Below are positions 43,588 to 51,435 of a DNA stretch of 64,000 nt, piece after piece; position 1 is the stretch's first letter; every line of letters starts with the position of its first letter. The position numbers and the translations under genes were made by a program. The stretch comes from Streptomyces marokkonensis (GTDB taxonomy: Bacteria > Actinomycetota > Actinomycetes > Streptomycetales > Streptomycetaceae): NCBI RefSeq assembly GCF_008312835.1, contig NZ_VSKS01000019.1:99477-163476 (forward strand), given 5' to 3'. Under the pieces are notes generated by a model. That model did no database searches, had not been told where the DNA came from, and saw nothing but the letters and a program-made list of their open reading frames with translations.

Positions 43588-43848
43588 TCAGGTGGCGCGC
43601 TCGATGTTGTCGGCGCTGGTGTTCGCGGACTTGCTGGCCTCGTTCAGCGTGTCGACCCACTTCTCGAAGGTCGGCTTCACATCGCGCCAGTCGTCCCGGA
43701 AGCGGTCGGCCTTCGGGCCCTTCCAGTAGCCGGAGCTGTCTGCCGTGGCCGACTGCAGGTCCTTGATCAGGATCTGCAGGTCGTGCGCCTTCCGGGCGTA
43801 CGTCTTCGACAACTCCCGGAGCCGTGTGAGATCTGCACCGCGATCCAT
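43588..43848 (-). CDS. WXG100-family protein
   Basis: An 86-aa two-helix protein with YWKGPKADRFRDDW (Trp42-x-Gly44) at the turn, the WXG100 hallmark. The start at 43848 has GGGAGGA upstream; a longer reading from 43896 lacks such a site. WXG100 proteins are small helical hairpins exported as dimers by type VII systems. The EccC-like gene 3 kb away is the likely motor. It may pair with the protein at 44065, which is divergent from it. Confidence 0.85.
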   Translation of the reverse strand: MDRGADLTRLRELSKTYARKAHDLQILIKDLQSATADSSGYWKGPKADRFRDDWRDVKPTFEKWVDTLNEASKSANTSADNIERAT

Positions 43849-44064
43849 GGCGATCCTCCCCGTGTCATCAGGAACAAGCGGACTATCCGTTTGCAACAGT
43901 GGACGCTATCGCACCACGGCCAGTTCCCGCCCGGCACAAGGGAGGTTGGAATGATCAGGTGAACAACTCGTGTTCATCCGGGCCGGACTGGGGGAAGGGC
44001 CCCCGAACGGGGCTCCCGCGGGTGCGACCGTATCCTGGCCGTCGAGACAGCGGGGGAGGCTGCC

Positions 44065-44325
44065 ATGGCAAATCCTGACATACAGGAACTCAACCAGCGG
44101 GCCGGTCAGTTGCGATCGCTGGCCGACCACATCGACTCACTGGTCGACACCGCCAAGAACCACAGCACGACCGGAATGAAGTCCTGGGCGGGCCCCAACG
44201 CGGACGACGTCCGGGGCAAGCTGCGGGGCTGGCAGACCAAGTGCGGAACCGTCGCCAAGGCCCTGCGTGACGAGGCGCAGCAGTGCACGCAGGACGCCAA
44301 GGACGCGCAGGACAAGAAGAAGTAG
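44065..44325 (+). CDS. WXG100-family protein
   Basis: An 86-aa helical hairpin with KSWAGPNADDVRGKLRGW (Trp41-x-Gly43). The C-terminus is Lys-rich (DAQDKKK). The start has GGGGGAGG upstream. It is the same length as the divergent WXG100 at 43848, separated by 216 bp of shared promoter region, so the two could form a heterodimer. Cys residues in the C-terminal helix (TKCGT, QQCTQ) are unusual for the family. Confidence 0.85.
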   Translation: MANPDIQELNQRAGQLRSLADHIDSLVDTAKNHSTTGMKSWAGPNADDVRGKLRGWQTKCGTVAKALRDEAQQCTQDAKDAQDKKK

Positions 44326-44385
44326 CGGACGCCGGGCATCGTCGATTGCCCCACGCCCAGGCCTCCTCGTAGCCTGCCCGGACGC

Positions 44386-44697
44386 ATGCGGCCCAGTCTG
44401 TTCAAGAAGCCCCGGACGTCCTTGTGGTTCCCACCATGACGGATGTGTCGAGGGACGACGACGGTACGCCTCGTCTGGAGGGCACGGTCGACGTGTTGCT
44501 CCTCCCTCTGGAAGCCGAGTCTGGTGGGACGCGACTCGTCGCGCTCGCCTTTTCCACAGTGGCCGGCCTGGTGGACGCGATGGGTGAGGAGCAGTCGTGG
44601 GTCGCGATTCCCACCGAAAAGCTGGAAGGCGCGCTGCAGGGGTCGGGTGCCCAGGCAGTTCTCCTCGACTCGCGACCGGCGGAAGGTACGGGGGGTG
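44386..44697 (+). pseudogene. Frameshifted SAV_915-like paralogue
   Basis: The ATG at 44386 reads MRPSLFKKPRTS, then the frame must shift by one base near 44419-44423 to continue as LVVPTMTDVSRDDDG and on through VALAFSTVAGLVDAMGEEQ and ALQGSGAQAVLLDSRP, clearly matching the intact 97-aa protein at 42815 (VALAFTSVSLLVEAMGEEQ). The matching C-terminus has no stop; the frame runs 475 nt further, antisense to the next gene. One lost base, plus a lost stop, makes this a decaying gene copy, unless a sequencing error or programmed shift is involved. Confidence 0.65.
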
Positions 44698-44770
44698 CCA
44701 AGAGCGGTTGCCCGCTCGTACCACAACGGAGCCTGACGCAGAACGCCTGCGGGCGGGTCCGGCCGGGAGG

Positions 44771-45556
44771 CTATGCGCTCGTACGCGTGAGCCGCACCGA
44801 CTGCTCGGTGATCGCGGAGACCTCGAACAGCACGCCCGCGAACTCCACCGGATCGCCGACCCGTACGTCCTCGTACGCCGCCACCGTGACCGCCGCGCAG
44901 TTCCCGGCGATGCCCGCCGTGCCCGCGTCCGTGTCGAGGTACGAGACGGTGAGGGACAGGCCCGTGGGGAAGCGCTGTACTCCGCCGTTGCCGAGGAGCG
45001 ACAGCTCCTCGCCCTTCGCCGGGAATCCGGCCGCCGCGGACGCCCGCACACCCCGGTCGGTGGTGAAGCACAGGGGGGCGTCCCCCGCGCCGCCCTCCGG
45101 CTCCATGGACTCGGGCGGCGCCGCGAGTGCGGCCTTGTCCCCGGCGGCCCTCGGTTCGAGTACGACGCGGTAGGAGCAAATCTGCCGGACGGTGTAGGCG
45201 CGGCCGGAGACGGTGACCCGCGACCCGGGCCGCACGGTCCACTCGCGCCGGCCGGCCTCGTAGCGGGCACCGTCACGGAGGACCGCCTCGCGGGTGGTGC
45301 CGTCGGCGCGGGCCCCGGCGTACTGCACGCCCCCGCCGCCCGGCAGCAGGAAGCCGCCACCGCGCAGGACGTGCACCCCGTCCTGAGGCGCCTCGCCCGC
45401 ACACACCGGACCCCTGTCCTCGGCCGCCGTCCGTGTCGTCTCCGGAGCCGTCGTCGAGCCCCCGCCGCCCTCACCGGCGGACGATCCGCACCCGGCCAGC
45501 ACGAGCACCGCCAACACGGAGCCTGCGACGTGGTACCTACTCACCGGCCTGTGCAC
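44771..45556 (-). CDS. Secreted lipoprotein of unknown function
   Basis: A 261-aa protein with signal VAGSVLAVLVLAGC (lipobox LAGC, Cys about 23) and a Gly/Ser/Thr-rich spacer. The rest is beta-rich, with two similar segments (ARYEAGRREWTVRPGSRVTV then YTVRQICSYRVVLEP; and VRVGDPVEFAGVLFEVSAI then QSVRLTRTS) that resemble internal copies and echo the preceding 108-aa protein (LVEITGDAWRVAEIEYRTRV). The GTG start has GGAGGAG upstream and overlaps the previous gene by 16 bp. It is the last gene of the calpain-like operon. Confidence 0.78.
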   Translation of the reverse strand: MHRPVSRYHVAGSVLAVLVLAGCGSSAGEGGGGSTTAPETTRTAAEDRGPVCAGEAPQDGVHVLRGGGFLLPGGGGVQYAGARADGTTREAVLRDGARYEAGRREWTVRPGSRVTVSGRAYTVRQICSYRVVLEPRAAGDKAALAAPPESMEPEGGAGDAPLCFTTDRGVRASAAAGFPAKGEELSLLGNGGVQRFPTGLSLTVSYLDTDAGTAGIAGNCAAVTVAAYEDVRVGDPVEFAGVLFEVSAITEQSVRLTRTSA

Positions 45557-45867
45557 CCGGTCTCCTCCTTCGTGTCATCCGTGACGCGTTCCAGCACGAC
45601 GCGGGTCCGGTACTCGATCTCCGCCACCCGCCACGCGTCCCCGGTGATCTCCACCAGGCTTCCGGGCACCAGCTCGTCGTACTCGGCGATGAGCTGCCCG
45701 TCGCGGTTGATCTGGATCCGGCCGTGCACCGATGGCCGGGCGAAGATCGTCGCGACGATCCGATGGGTGGAGCCGTCGTGCTCGACGGTGTAAGGAATGT
45801 GGTAGCGCAGCACCCATCGCCCGTCGAACTCGAACGGGTATTTCACCTGTGCGTCGTCACGGGACAT
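45541..45867 (-). CDS. Small beta-rich protein, operon partner of the calpain-like protein
   Basis: A 108-aa soluble-looking protein without signal peptide. It is not a family I can name. The sequence is beta-rich (WVLRYHIPYTVEHDG, HRIVATIFARPSV, RIQINRDGQLIAEYDEL, SLVEITGDAWRVAEIEYRTR). Its ATG overlaps the calpain-like gene's end by 11 bp and its end overlaps the lipoprotein by 16 bp. The segment LVEITGDAWRV resembles repeats in that lipoprotein. In this position, just after a protease gene, an inhibitor, immunity or chaperone role is plausible but is inference. Confidence 0.72.
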   Translation of the reverse strand: MSRDDAQVKYPFEFDGRWVLRYHIPYTVEHDGSTHRIVATIFARPSVHGRIQINRDGQLIAEYDELVPGSLVEITGDAWRVAEIEYRTRVVLERVTDDTKEETGCTGR

Positions 45868-47353
45868 CGAACGCCTCCGGCGCCTGGAAGTACTTGTCGA
45901 ACTGCTCCTGCGTCACGGTGATCGGCGGATAGCCGGAGGTTCCCCAGGGATTGGCGAGGATGACCTTGCCGTCGTCGGTGAAGCCGCGGACGTAGTAGGC
46001 GTGGTTGCTGTGGTAGGTGCTGCCCCATTCCTTGGGGTGGTCCTTGTCCAGGCTCTCGTCGGCCGGAGTGGAGACGGTGACGACCTTGCCCGATTCGAAC
46101 GCCCTCTTCAGGGAGTCCAGGTTCTTGTCCTCGTCCTCGCCGATGCCGAGAAAGCCGCCCGTCGTCAGGTCCTCGCCCTCCTGGCCGGTGAGATAGGGGG
46201 CGGACTTCTTCGGGTCGTCGCCCTCGATGCCGCCGTAGCCGCGCTCGTTGTCGCCGTCCTCCGAGTAGGCCATCGCGAAGGCCTTCTCGTAGTACGCGGG
46301 CCAGGACTCGCCGTTGCCGTAGGTGCTGATGGGATTGCCGTTCTGGTCGGTGGGCAGATCGGCGGACATGGTGACCCAGTGGTGGTTGCCCTCCTTGTCC
46401 CAGACGCGGACGCTGACCGTGCCGTTCGGGTTCTCCTTGATGCCTTCCTGGACGAACCGGGGGTTCTTCTGCGCCAGTCCGGCCAGTGAGGCGACGTACC
46501 AGCAGTCACCGAACTGGTTCTGGTTGACGTCGTCGGCCGAGACACCGTTCACGAACAGAGGGTCGCCGGGCGGCGCCCAGTGGATGCCGCTGTTGGTCTG
46601 GCCGTTCTGGTTGTTGCCACCCTGCTCGTACGCGCCGGTGTTGGTGAACGTCGGCTGCATCCCGGGAAAGGCGGCCTGGAACCGGGGAATGTTCTGCGGG
46701 CTGATCTTCGACAGCATCAGGCTGAGCGTGGCCCGGCGCCTGTCCTCGGGCAGGCCGTTCTCGTCGAACGGGTTCCAGCCGGAGTCACCCGTGTCGGTGA
46801 TGAGCTCGTTGTAGAAGGCGAGTTCCTCGGGTGACGCCTTGGACATGAGGGCGTCGAGCTCGGCTGCCGTCAGTCCGTCGAGCCTGCCCGAGACCTCTTC
46901 CAGGTCGTCACGGTTGCCGTTGGTCCCGAAGTCCTTGCCGTCGAGCGCCCGCAGGCCGCGCAGGGCATCATCGATCTTCTTGGCGTCGGGAGCCTTCTCG
47001 TCGAGGAACACGTTGCCATCGGCGACGGGGTATCCGTTGCGGGCCAGCTCCTGTATGCCCTCCAACTGCCTGATCCGGCGTTTCATTGACGACTGCATGT
47101 CGCCGAGCTCGCCCGTCAGGGAGCCGGGCAGCCGGCTGCGGCCGCCGAAGAACGAGGGCAGGGGAACCACGTCGCCGACCAGGGCCTGCAGGTCGGGGTC
47201 GCGGGAGGCGCTCTGTCCCGACGGCAGGTTCTGCTGGGCGGAGGTCAGAACGGCGGCCAACTGGCTGTGCAGCTTGCCCGCGTTAACGGCGAGCCTGTCG
47301 AGGTCGCCGGCGAGCGCGGTGAGCCTGGAGGCGTCGAACCCTCGGAAGCCCAT
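45857..47353 (-). CDS. Calpain-like (C2 family) cysteine protease, candidate T7 effector
   Basis: A 498-aa protein. The N-terminal about 100 residues are helical (LTALAGDLDRLAVNAGKLHS, LPGSLTGELGDMQSSMKRRI), WXG/LXG-like. The protease domain holds a full calpain triad: Cys284 in NQFGDCWYVASLAGLAQ, His451 in NHAYYVRGF and Asn468 in ANPWGTS. There is no signal peptide, which suits type VII export. It is coupled by TGATG overlap to a WXG-like gene upstream and overlaps the small gene downstream. Acidic Asp/Asn/Gly loops (SEDGDNERGYGG, GEDEDKN) could bind calcium, which would activate the protease outside the cell. Confidence 0.86.
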   Translation of the reverse strand: MGFRGFDASRLTALAGDLDRLAVNAGKLHSQLAAVLTSAQQNLPSGQSASRDPDLQALVGDVVPLPSFFGGRSRLPGSLTGELGDMQSSMKRRIRQLEGIQELARNGYPVADGNVFLDEKAPDAKKIDDALRGLRALDGKDFGTNGNRDDLEEVSGRLDGLTAAELDALMSKASPEELAFYNELITDTGDSGWNPFDENGLPEDRRRATLSLMLSKISPQNIPRFQAAFPGMQPTFTNTGAYEQGGNNQNGQTNSGIHWAPPGDPLFVNGVSADDVNQNQFGDCWYVASLAGLAQKNPRFVQEGIKENPNGTVSVRVWDKEGNHHWVTMSADLPTDQNGNPISTYGNGESWPAYYEKAFAMAYSEDGDNERGYGGIEGDDPKKSAPYLTGQEGEDLTTGGFLGIGEDEDKNLDSLKRAFESGKVVTVSTPADESLDKDHPKEWGSTYHSNHAYYVRGFTDDGKVILANPWGTSGYPPITVTQEQFDKYFQAPEAFDVP

Positions 47354-47721
47354 CAGCTGCCGCCCGTCCCGGTGCCGGTCTTGGCCTTGTCCTTCTCCTT
47401 GGCCTGCCGGTCCAGTTCGTCGGCCTCGTTCGCCCACCGGGTCGCGTCGGCCAGCAGGGCGCCGCCCATGCCGTTCAGCGTGCGCTGCCGTTGCTGCAAC
47501 AGGGCTGTGCACTCGTCGGCGAACGGGCCCTGCCAGATGGCGTCCGCCCCGTTGCCCGCCCGGGAGGCGGCGCGGGGAACGGCCTTCTTCACAGCGTCGT
47601 CGAGATAGGGACCCAGCCTGCGCGCCAGCGCCCGTGCCTCACGCGCACACTCCCGCAACCGCTCGGCCCGCTTCCTCAACTCGGCGGCATCGTCCGCATC
47701 TGTGGGCCCCACAGCCGACAT
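47353..47721 (-). CDS. WXG100-like partner of the calpain-like protease
   Basis: A 122-aa helical protein with AIWQGPFADECTALL (Trp63-x-Gly65) at the predicted turn and a Lys/Gly/Thr tail (EKDKAKTGTGTGG). It is longer than a standard WXG100 but the same layout. Its TGA overlaps the ATG of the protease gene, so the two are translationally coupled. It may be the export partner or chaperone of the protease. Cys at about 25 and 71 are unusual for the family. Confidence 0.8.
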   Translation of the reverse strand: MSAVGPTDADDAAELRKRAERLRECAREARALARRLGPYLDDAVKKAVPRAASRAGNGADAIWQGPFADECTALLQQRQRTLNGMGGALLADATRWANEADELDRQAKEKDKAKTGTGTGGS

Positions 47722-47944
47722 CCTCCCCGTTCGCTGACATTCCCGGCGACGGCACGTGAGTCGTTCACGTCATCGCTGCTGCAGCATATGAGAGGGGCCA
47801 CCATGCCTCGGTTGCGGACCGGAATCTCCCCGACTTGCGCAACCCGACCACATGGATCTTCAGCGCCCGGCGGCCCGCCTATCACCATTGCTCTACTGTC
47901 GGCTTTCGCCCGAAGAACGAGGAAGGGGTCAAGGTTTGAGCGGG

Positions 47945-48514
47945 GTGCTTTTTGAGCTTCATCGAAGGGCGTCCATTCGAGGGCGCCGAGGTGAGGTGTT
48001 CTCATGGGCCGGTCAGGTGGACGGCCTCGGCCGTATCGAGCTGGCCTTCCCCACGGAGCACAATGACTACCCCTCGGAGTACTGCGAGGTGGCAGTCGGG
48101 GGTAACAGTTTCCCACTCGTCACCTACCTCGGGCTGCGGTACCTGCGGCGTCCTCTCCTGGCCCGAGGGGAACTGCGGGTGGACTGGGACCCGGCGGTCC
48201 TTTCCCGGAACGTCTACGGGACGAGCCGCCAGCGGCGTGGCCTGCGCATCCAGGTCGCCGGGCGCTCGTACACGTACGTCCAGGCCGGTGGCAAGCGCAG
48301 CCATGAACTCGCCCGTCCGGGCGCGGGCGTGCTCATGAGGCGTTCGAGCTGGAACAACCCGCGCACCTTGTGCGGGACGTGCTCGGGGTCGGCGGACGCC
48401 CTGGACATCGGTCTCGCCGTTGTGCTGGAGGCCGTGTACACACGGAACCTGACGATGCCTGGTGCTTTGGTGTCGATACCAGGGCGCTTTCTGAACCGGT
48501 GCACCTTTCTCTGA
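47945..48514 (+). CDS. Unknown 189-aa protein
   Basis: I do not recognise the family. From the GTG at 47945 it reads LFELHRRASIRGRRGEVFSW, then a beta-rich region (GRIELAFPTEHNDYPSEYCE, LRRPLLARGELRVDWDPAVL, GLRIQVAGRSYTYVQAGGKR) and a hydrophobic end. An in-frame ATG at 47852 would add 31 residues. The C-terminal 70 residues include Cys in TLCGTCSG and NRCTF. It is divergent from the calpain operon. Codon use is typical of its neighbours, so I take it as real. Confidence 0.55.
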   Translation: MLFELHRRASIRGRRGEVFSWAGQVDGLGRIELAFPTEHNDYPSEYCEVAVGGNSFPLVTYLGLRYLRRPLLARGELRVDWDPAVLSRNVYGTSRQRRGLRIQVAGRSYTYVQAGGKRSHELARPGAGVLMRRSSWNNPRTLCGTCSGSADALDIGLAVVLEAVYTRNLTMPGALVSIPGRFLNRCTFL

Positions 48515-48568
48515 CGTCCGGGAGACACAACGGAGGGCGTCAGCCTCCTTGAGTCGCGGCTGCTGGGC

Positions 48569-49609
48569 TCACCGGTTGACGGACTGGATCTCCTGGACCG
48601 TGACTGCCTGGTCGTTGCCGAAGGTGCCGTCGGGCAGGTCGCCGCCCGCGCCGCCGGTGCCGGTCCAGGCGATCTCCCAGGTGATGGCGGCCTGGAGATC
48701 GAAGGTCCCGTTGCCGGATGAGCGGAGGTACTTGAGGCCGCAGGGCGGAGTGTCGTCGGCCTTGCCCCGGGCGTACGGCTCGCCGATGGAGCCGTCGGCG
48801 TTGATCGTGCACTCGCCGGAGGCCGGGTACGTCTCGGCGTCCGGTGTACCGGGCTCCAGCTTCAGGGAGACGGGCTTGGCGGTCGTGGTGGCCTGGATGC
48901 CGAGAGCGCCCGCGTCGATCGCGGCGGTGACCGAGACCTCCTTGAACCTGGCCTTGTCCAGCCAGGCCCACGTGGGCAGGTTCACCTTGGTCGTCTGCTC
49001 GGGGGCGAGGGTCACCTCGGTCGCGGGCAGTTCGATGCGGCTGTAGGCGAGTTCCGCGAGGACTTCGGGGGTGATCGCCTCGGCGACGGGGACGGGGTCG
49101 CCGTTCTGGACCCAGAAGGGCAGCCTGTCGCAGGCCTGGGCCTCGGGCTCCATCATGCGGTCCTCGTCACGGACGGCGACCCACCAGTTGCCCTCGTCCT
49201 TCTTGTCGAGGTTGTAGTTCTCGTACGTGCCGTCCTTGTAGTCGTTCCGGAACATGCCGACCGCGCTCTTGGCGTAGCTGTGCTGGCCGGGGGTGCTCAC
49301 GGTCTCGTCGTACATGTTCTCCACGTACGTACGGAACTCCTCGGCGGACCGGGGTTCGTACCAGCAGGCGGGGGGTGTCCAGTCACCCACGGGCTTCAGG
49401 CTGCCGCCGCCGTCGCCGCCCTGGGTGCCGGCGGTGGATCCGCGGTAGACGACCCTGGAGACGAGGCTGCTGCCGTCACGCCCGCCGCTCGTCTCCGTCG
49501 AGCTTCCCTGGGAGCTGCCGCCGCCCCGTTCCGCGAACGCGGTGCCGGGGACCAGTGCCAGGACCGCGGCAGTCGCCGCCACAGCGGCCCGCCTCGTGCG
49601 AGAGGTCAC
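48569..49609 (-). CDS. Secreted protein of unknown function, module copy 1
   Basis: A 346-aa protein with a Sec signal peptide (RRAAVAATAAVLALVPGTAFA), then a Gly/Ser-rich region. It shares with the paralogue at 50353 the motifs WTPPACWYEP, LPFWVQNG, VNLPTWAWLDKARF and the last about 120 residues, almost identical (GECTINADGSIGEPYARGK, DDTPPCGLKYLRSS, QEIQSVNR). There are several conserved Cys. The GTG start overlaps the upstream lipoprotein stop by 4 bp. The function is unknown and there is no enzyme motif. It may be a surface protein related to the adjacent T7-like or pilus genes. Confidence 0.8.
   Translation of the reverse strand: MTSRTRRAAVAATAAVLALVPGTAFAERGGGSSQGSSTETSGGRDGSSLVSRVVYRGSTAGTQGGDGGGSLKPVGDWTPPACWYEPRSAEEFRTYVENMYDETVSTPGQHSYAKSAVGMFRNDYKDGTYENYNLDKKDEGNWWVAVRDEDRMMEPEAQACDRLPFWVQNGDPVPVAEAITPEVLAELAYSRIELPATEVTLAPEQTTKVNLPTWAWLDKARFKEVSVTAAIDAGALGIQATTTAKPVSLKLEPGTPDAETYPASGECTINADGSIGEPYARGKADDTPPCGLKYLRSSGNGTFDLQAAITWEIAWTGTGGAGGDLPDGTFGNDQAVTVQEIQSVNR
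48617..48840. repeat. 224-bp near-identical segment, copy 1
   Basis: This segment matches 50401-50624 in the same orientation with only two differences by my reading, while the surrounding coding sequence of the two paralogues differs much more. It encodes the shared C-terminal region of both secreted proteins. Confidence 0.85.
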
Positions 49610-50262
49610 GAGGCGCACTTGGCGTTCCCCCGGTCCGAGAGGAGGCTGGTGGTCTGCCACACCCCGTTCTCGTCCTTCTCGACGCGGGTGTTGTACGCGA
49701 CGTACGAGTCCCTGCTCACGGAAATCTTGTCCGCCTTGCCGGTCTTGCGATCCTTGTCCGAAGCCTTGGTCTCGTCCGCACAGTAGGCGAGAGCAGCCGT
49801 GTCCTTGTCGACCATCACCAGGTCGGGGTTGTAGAAGCGCACCGTGCCGGTGATGGACTTGCCGTCGTCCACGTAGCGCTGCACCCACGTGGCGGCTCCG
49901 GCCAGCGCCTCGCCCTTGTAGTAGAAGCGCAGGGCCTCGGAGTCGGAATCCTCCGCGACGATCGCCGCGTCGGTCGCGTTGATGCGTTGTGTCACATCCT
50001 CGAGAAGCGCGTCCTTGGACGGGTCTCCGGTCTTCCACTGTTCGAAGACGTTCTTGACGTCACTGGGGAGGCTGATCTTCGGCCGCTCGACGGAGCCGGC
50101 CGACCCGGTGCTGGGTGACGCGGCGCTCTTGGAAGCCCCCGTGTCCGCCCCGGCGATCTCGTCGTCCGGCCTGGACGTCTCCTCCCCTCCGCCGCACGCG
50201 GTCAGCAGCAGGGTCGCCGTGGTGGCGAACGCGACAGCAACGGGCAAAGAGCGGCGCTTCAC
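49606..50262 (-). CDS. Lipoprotein, module copy 1
   Basis: A 218-aa lipoprotein: MKRRSLPVAVAFATTATLLLT-type signal with lipobox LTAC (Cys about 23), then a Gly/Ser/Asp spacer and a domain of about 150 residues (SLPSDVKNVFEQWKTGDPSK, GTVRFYNPDLVMVDKDTAAL) with a C-terminal Cys pair context (AYCADET, NAKCAS). It is paralogous to the lipoprotein at 51432, with nearly the same signal (MKRRxLPVA) and length. The fold resembles secreted NTF2-like proteins in outline only. It is the first gene of a two-gene unit with the secreted protein at 48569. Confidence 0.8.
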   Translation of the reverse strand: MKRRSLPVAVAFATTATLLLTACGGGEETSRPDDEIAGADTGASKSAASPSTGSAGSVERPKISLPSDVKNVFEQWKTGDPSKDALLEDVTQRINATDAAIVAEDSDSEALRFYYKGEALAGAATWVQRYVDDGKSITGTVRFYNPDLVMVDKDTAALAYCADETKASDKDRKTGKADKISVSRDSYVAYNTRVEKDENGVWQTTSLLSDRGNAKCAS

Positions 50263-50352
50263 AGTGACTCCCCGTGGGACGGATGTGCAATCAAGGGCAA
50301 TGACGGTATCGGTGGGGTTCGTGGTTTCGCCGCAGCGAACACAGTCGGCCCC

Positions 50353-51435
50353 TCATCTGTTGACCGACTGGATTTCCTGGACGGTGACCTCCTGAGTGGC
50401 GCCGAAGGTGCCGTCGGGCAGGTCGCCGCCCGCGCCGCCGGTGCCGGTCCAGGCGATCTCCCAGGTGATGGTGGCCTGGAGATCGAAGGTCCCGTTGCCG
50501 GATGAGCGGAGGTACTTGAGGCCGCAGGGTGGAGTGTCGTCGGCCTTGCCCCGGGCGTACGGCTCGCCGATGGAGCCGTCGGCGTTGATCGTGCACTCGC
50601 CGGAGGCCGGGTACGTCTCGGCGTCGTCGGTGCCCGGCTCCAGTTTGAGGGACACCGGCTTGGCGGTCGTCGTGGCCTGGAGGGCGAAGCCTGGGGCGTT
50701 GATGGCCGCCGTGGCCTGGACCTCGTCGAAGACGGCCTTGTCGAGCCACGCCCAGGTCGGCAGATTCACCTTGGTGGTTTCCTCGGGCCTGATGCTGACC
50801 TCGGTGTCGGGCAACTGCATGTGCTGGTAGGCGAGGGCGGCGAGGATCTCCGGGGTGATGGCCTCTTCGTACTGGGGCGGCGGGGCCTCGCCGTTCTCGA
50901 CCCAGAAGGGGAGGTCGTTGCAGGAACTCCGCTTGAGGATGTCGGGTTCGTCGGGGTTCTCGACGGCGGCCCAGAACATCCCCTCGCCGTCCTTGTCGAC
51001 GTTGTAGTCCTTGTAGCCGGGGGTGTCGGTCCAGCCGTACTCGTCCTCGTAGTGCCGCTGCAACTCGCCGAGCGCCGCGCCTGCGTGGCCGCCCATGCCG
51101 GGCGCGTTCATCTGGCCCTCGATGTCCTCGGACATCTTCTTCTTGAAGTCCTTGGCGCCGAGGTAGGGGGCGTACCAGCAGGGCGGCGGCGTCCAGTTGA
51201 CATCCGCGGACGTCACGTTGCCCGTGCCGCCGTTCTTGGCTACGGATCCGGAGTACGTGATCCGGGCGGCGGCGTAGATGCCGGTACCGTCACTGCCGCC
51301 CGATTGCTCCGTGGCGGAGCCCTGGGTGTTGCTCGGCTGCTCTCCCGCGTGGGCCGGTTCCGCGAGGGCGACGCCTAGAGCCAGTGTCAGGGCGGCCGCG
51401 CCTGTGCTGAGGGTCGTACGCCGTGACCTGGTCAC
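50353..51435 (-). CDS. Secreted protein of unknown function, module copy 2
   Basis: A 360-aa paralogue of the protein at 48569, with signal peptide (STGAAALTLALGVALAEPAHA), WTPPPCWYAP, LPFWVENG, VNLPTWAWLDKAVF and the same near-identical C-terminal block ending QEIQSVNR. The middle (residues about 70-190) is quite different from copy 1, suggesting different partners. The GTG start overlaps the upstream lipoprotein stop (GTGA). The 90 bp separating it from module 1 probably contains that module's promoter. Confidence 0.8.
   Translation of the reverse strand: MTRSRRTTLSTGAAALTLALGVALAEPAHAGEQPSNTQGSATEQSGGSDGTGIYAAARITYSGSVAKNGGTGNVTSADVNWTPPPCWYAPYLGAKDFKKKMSEDIEGQMNAPGMGGHAGAALGELQRHYEDEYGWTDTPGYKDYNVDKDGEGMFWAAVENPDEPDILKRSSCNDLPFWVENGEAPPPQYEEAITPEILAALAYQHMQLPDTEVSIRPEETTKVNLPTWAWLDKAVFDEVQATAAINAPGFALQATTTAKPVSLKLEPGTDDAETYPASGECTINADGSIGEPYARGKADDTPPCGLKYLRSSGNGTFDLQATITWEIAWTGTGGAGGDLPDGTFGATQEVTVQEIQSVNR
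50401..50624. repeat. 224-bp near-identical segment, copy 2
   Basis: The second copy of the segment at 48617-48840, offset 1784 bp. The two visible differences are single C/T changes (GGCGGCC/GGTGGCC and GGGCGG/GGGTGG). Confidence 0.85.

Noticed and set aside
44424-45173. A 249-aa protein reading from the SAV_915-like remnant into the next gene
   Set aside because: Only the first 85 or so residues match a family; the rest is antisense to the lipoprotein gene. I treat it as a frameshifted, stop-less remnant.
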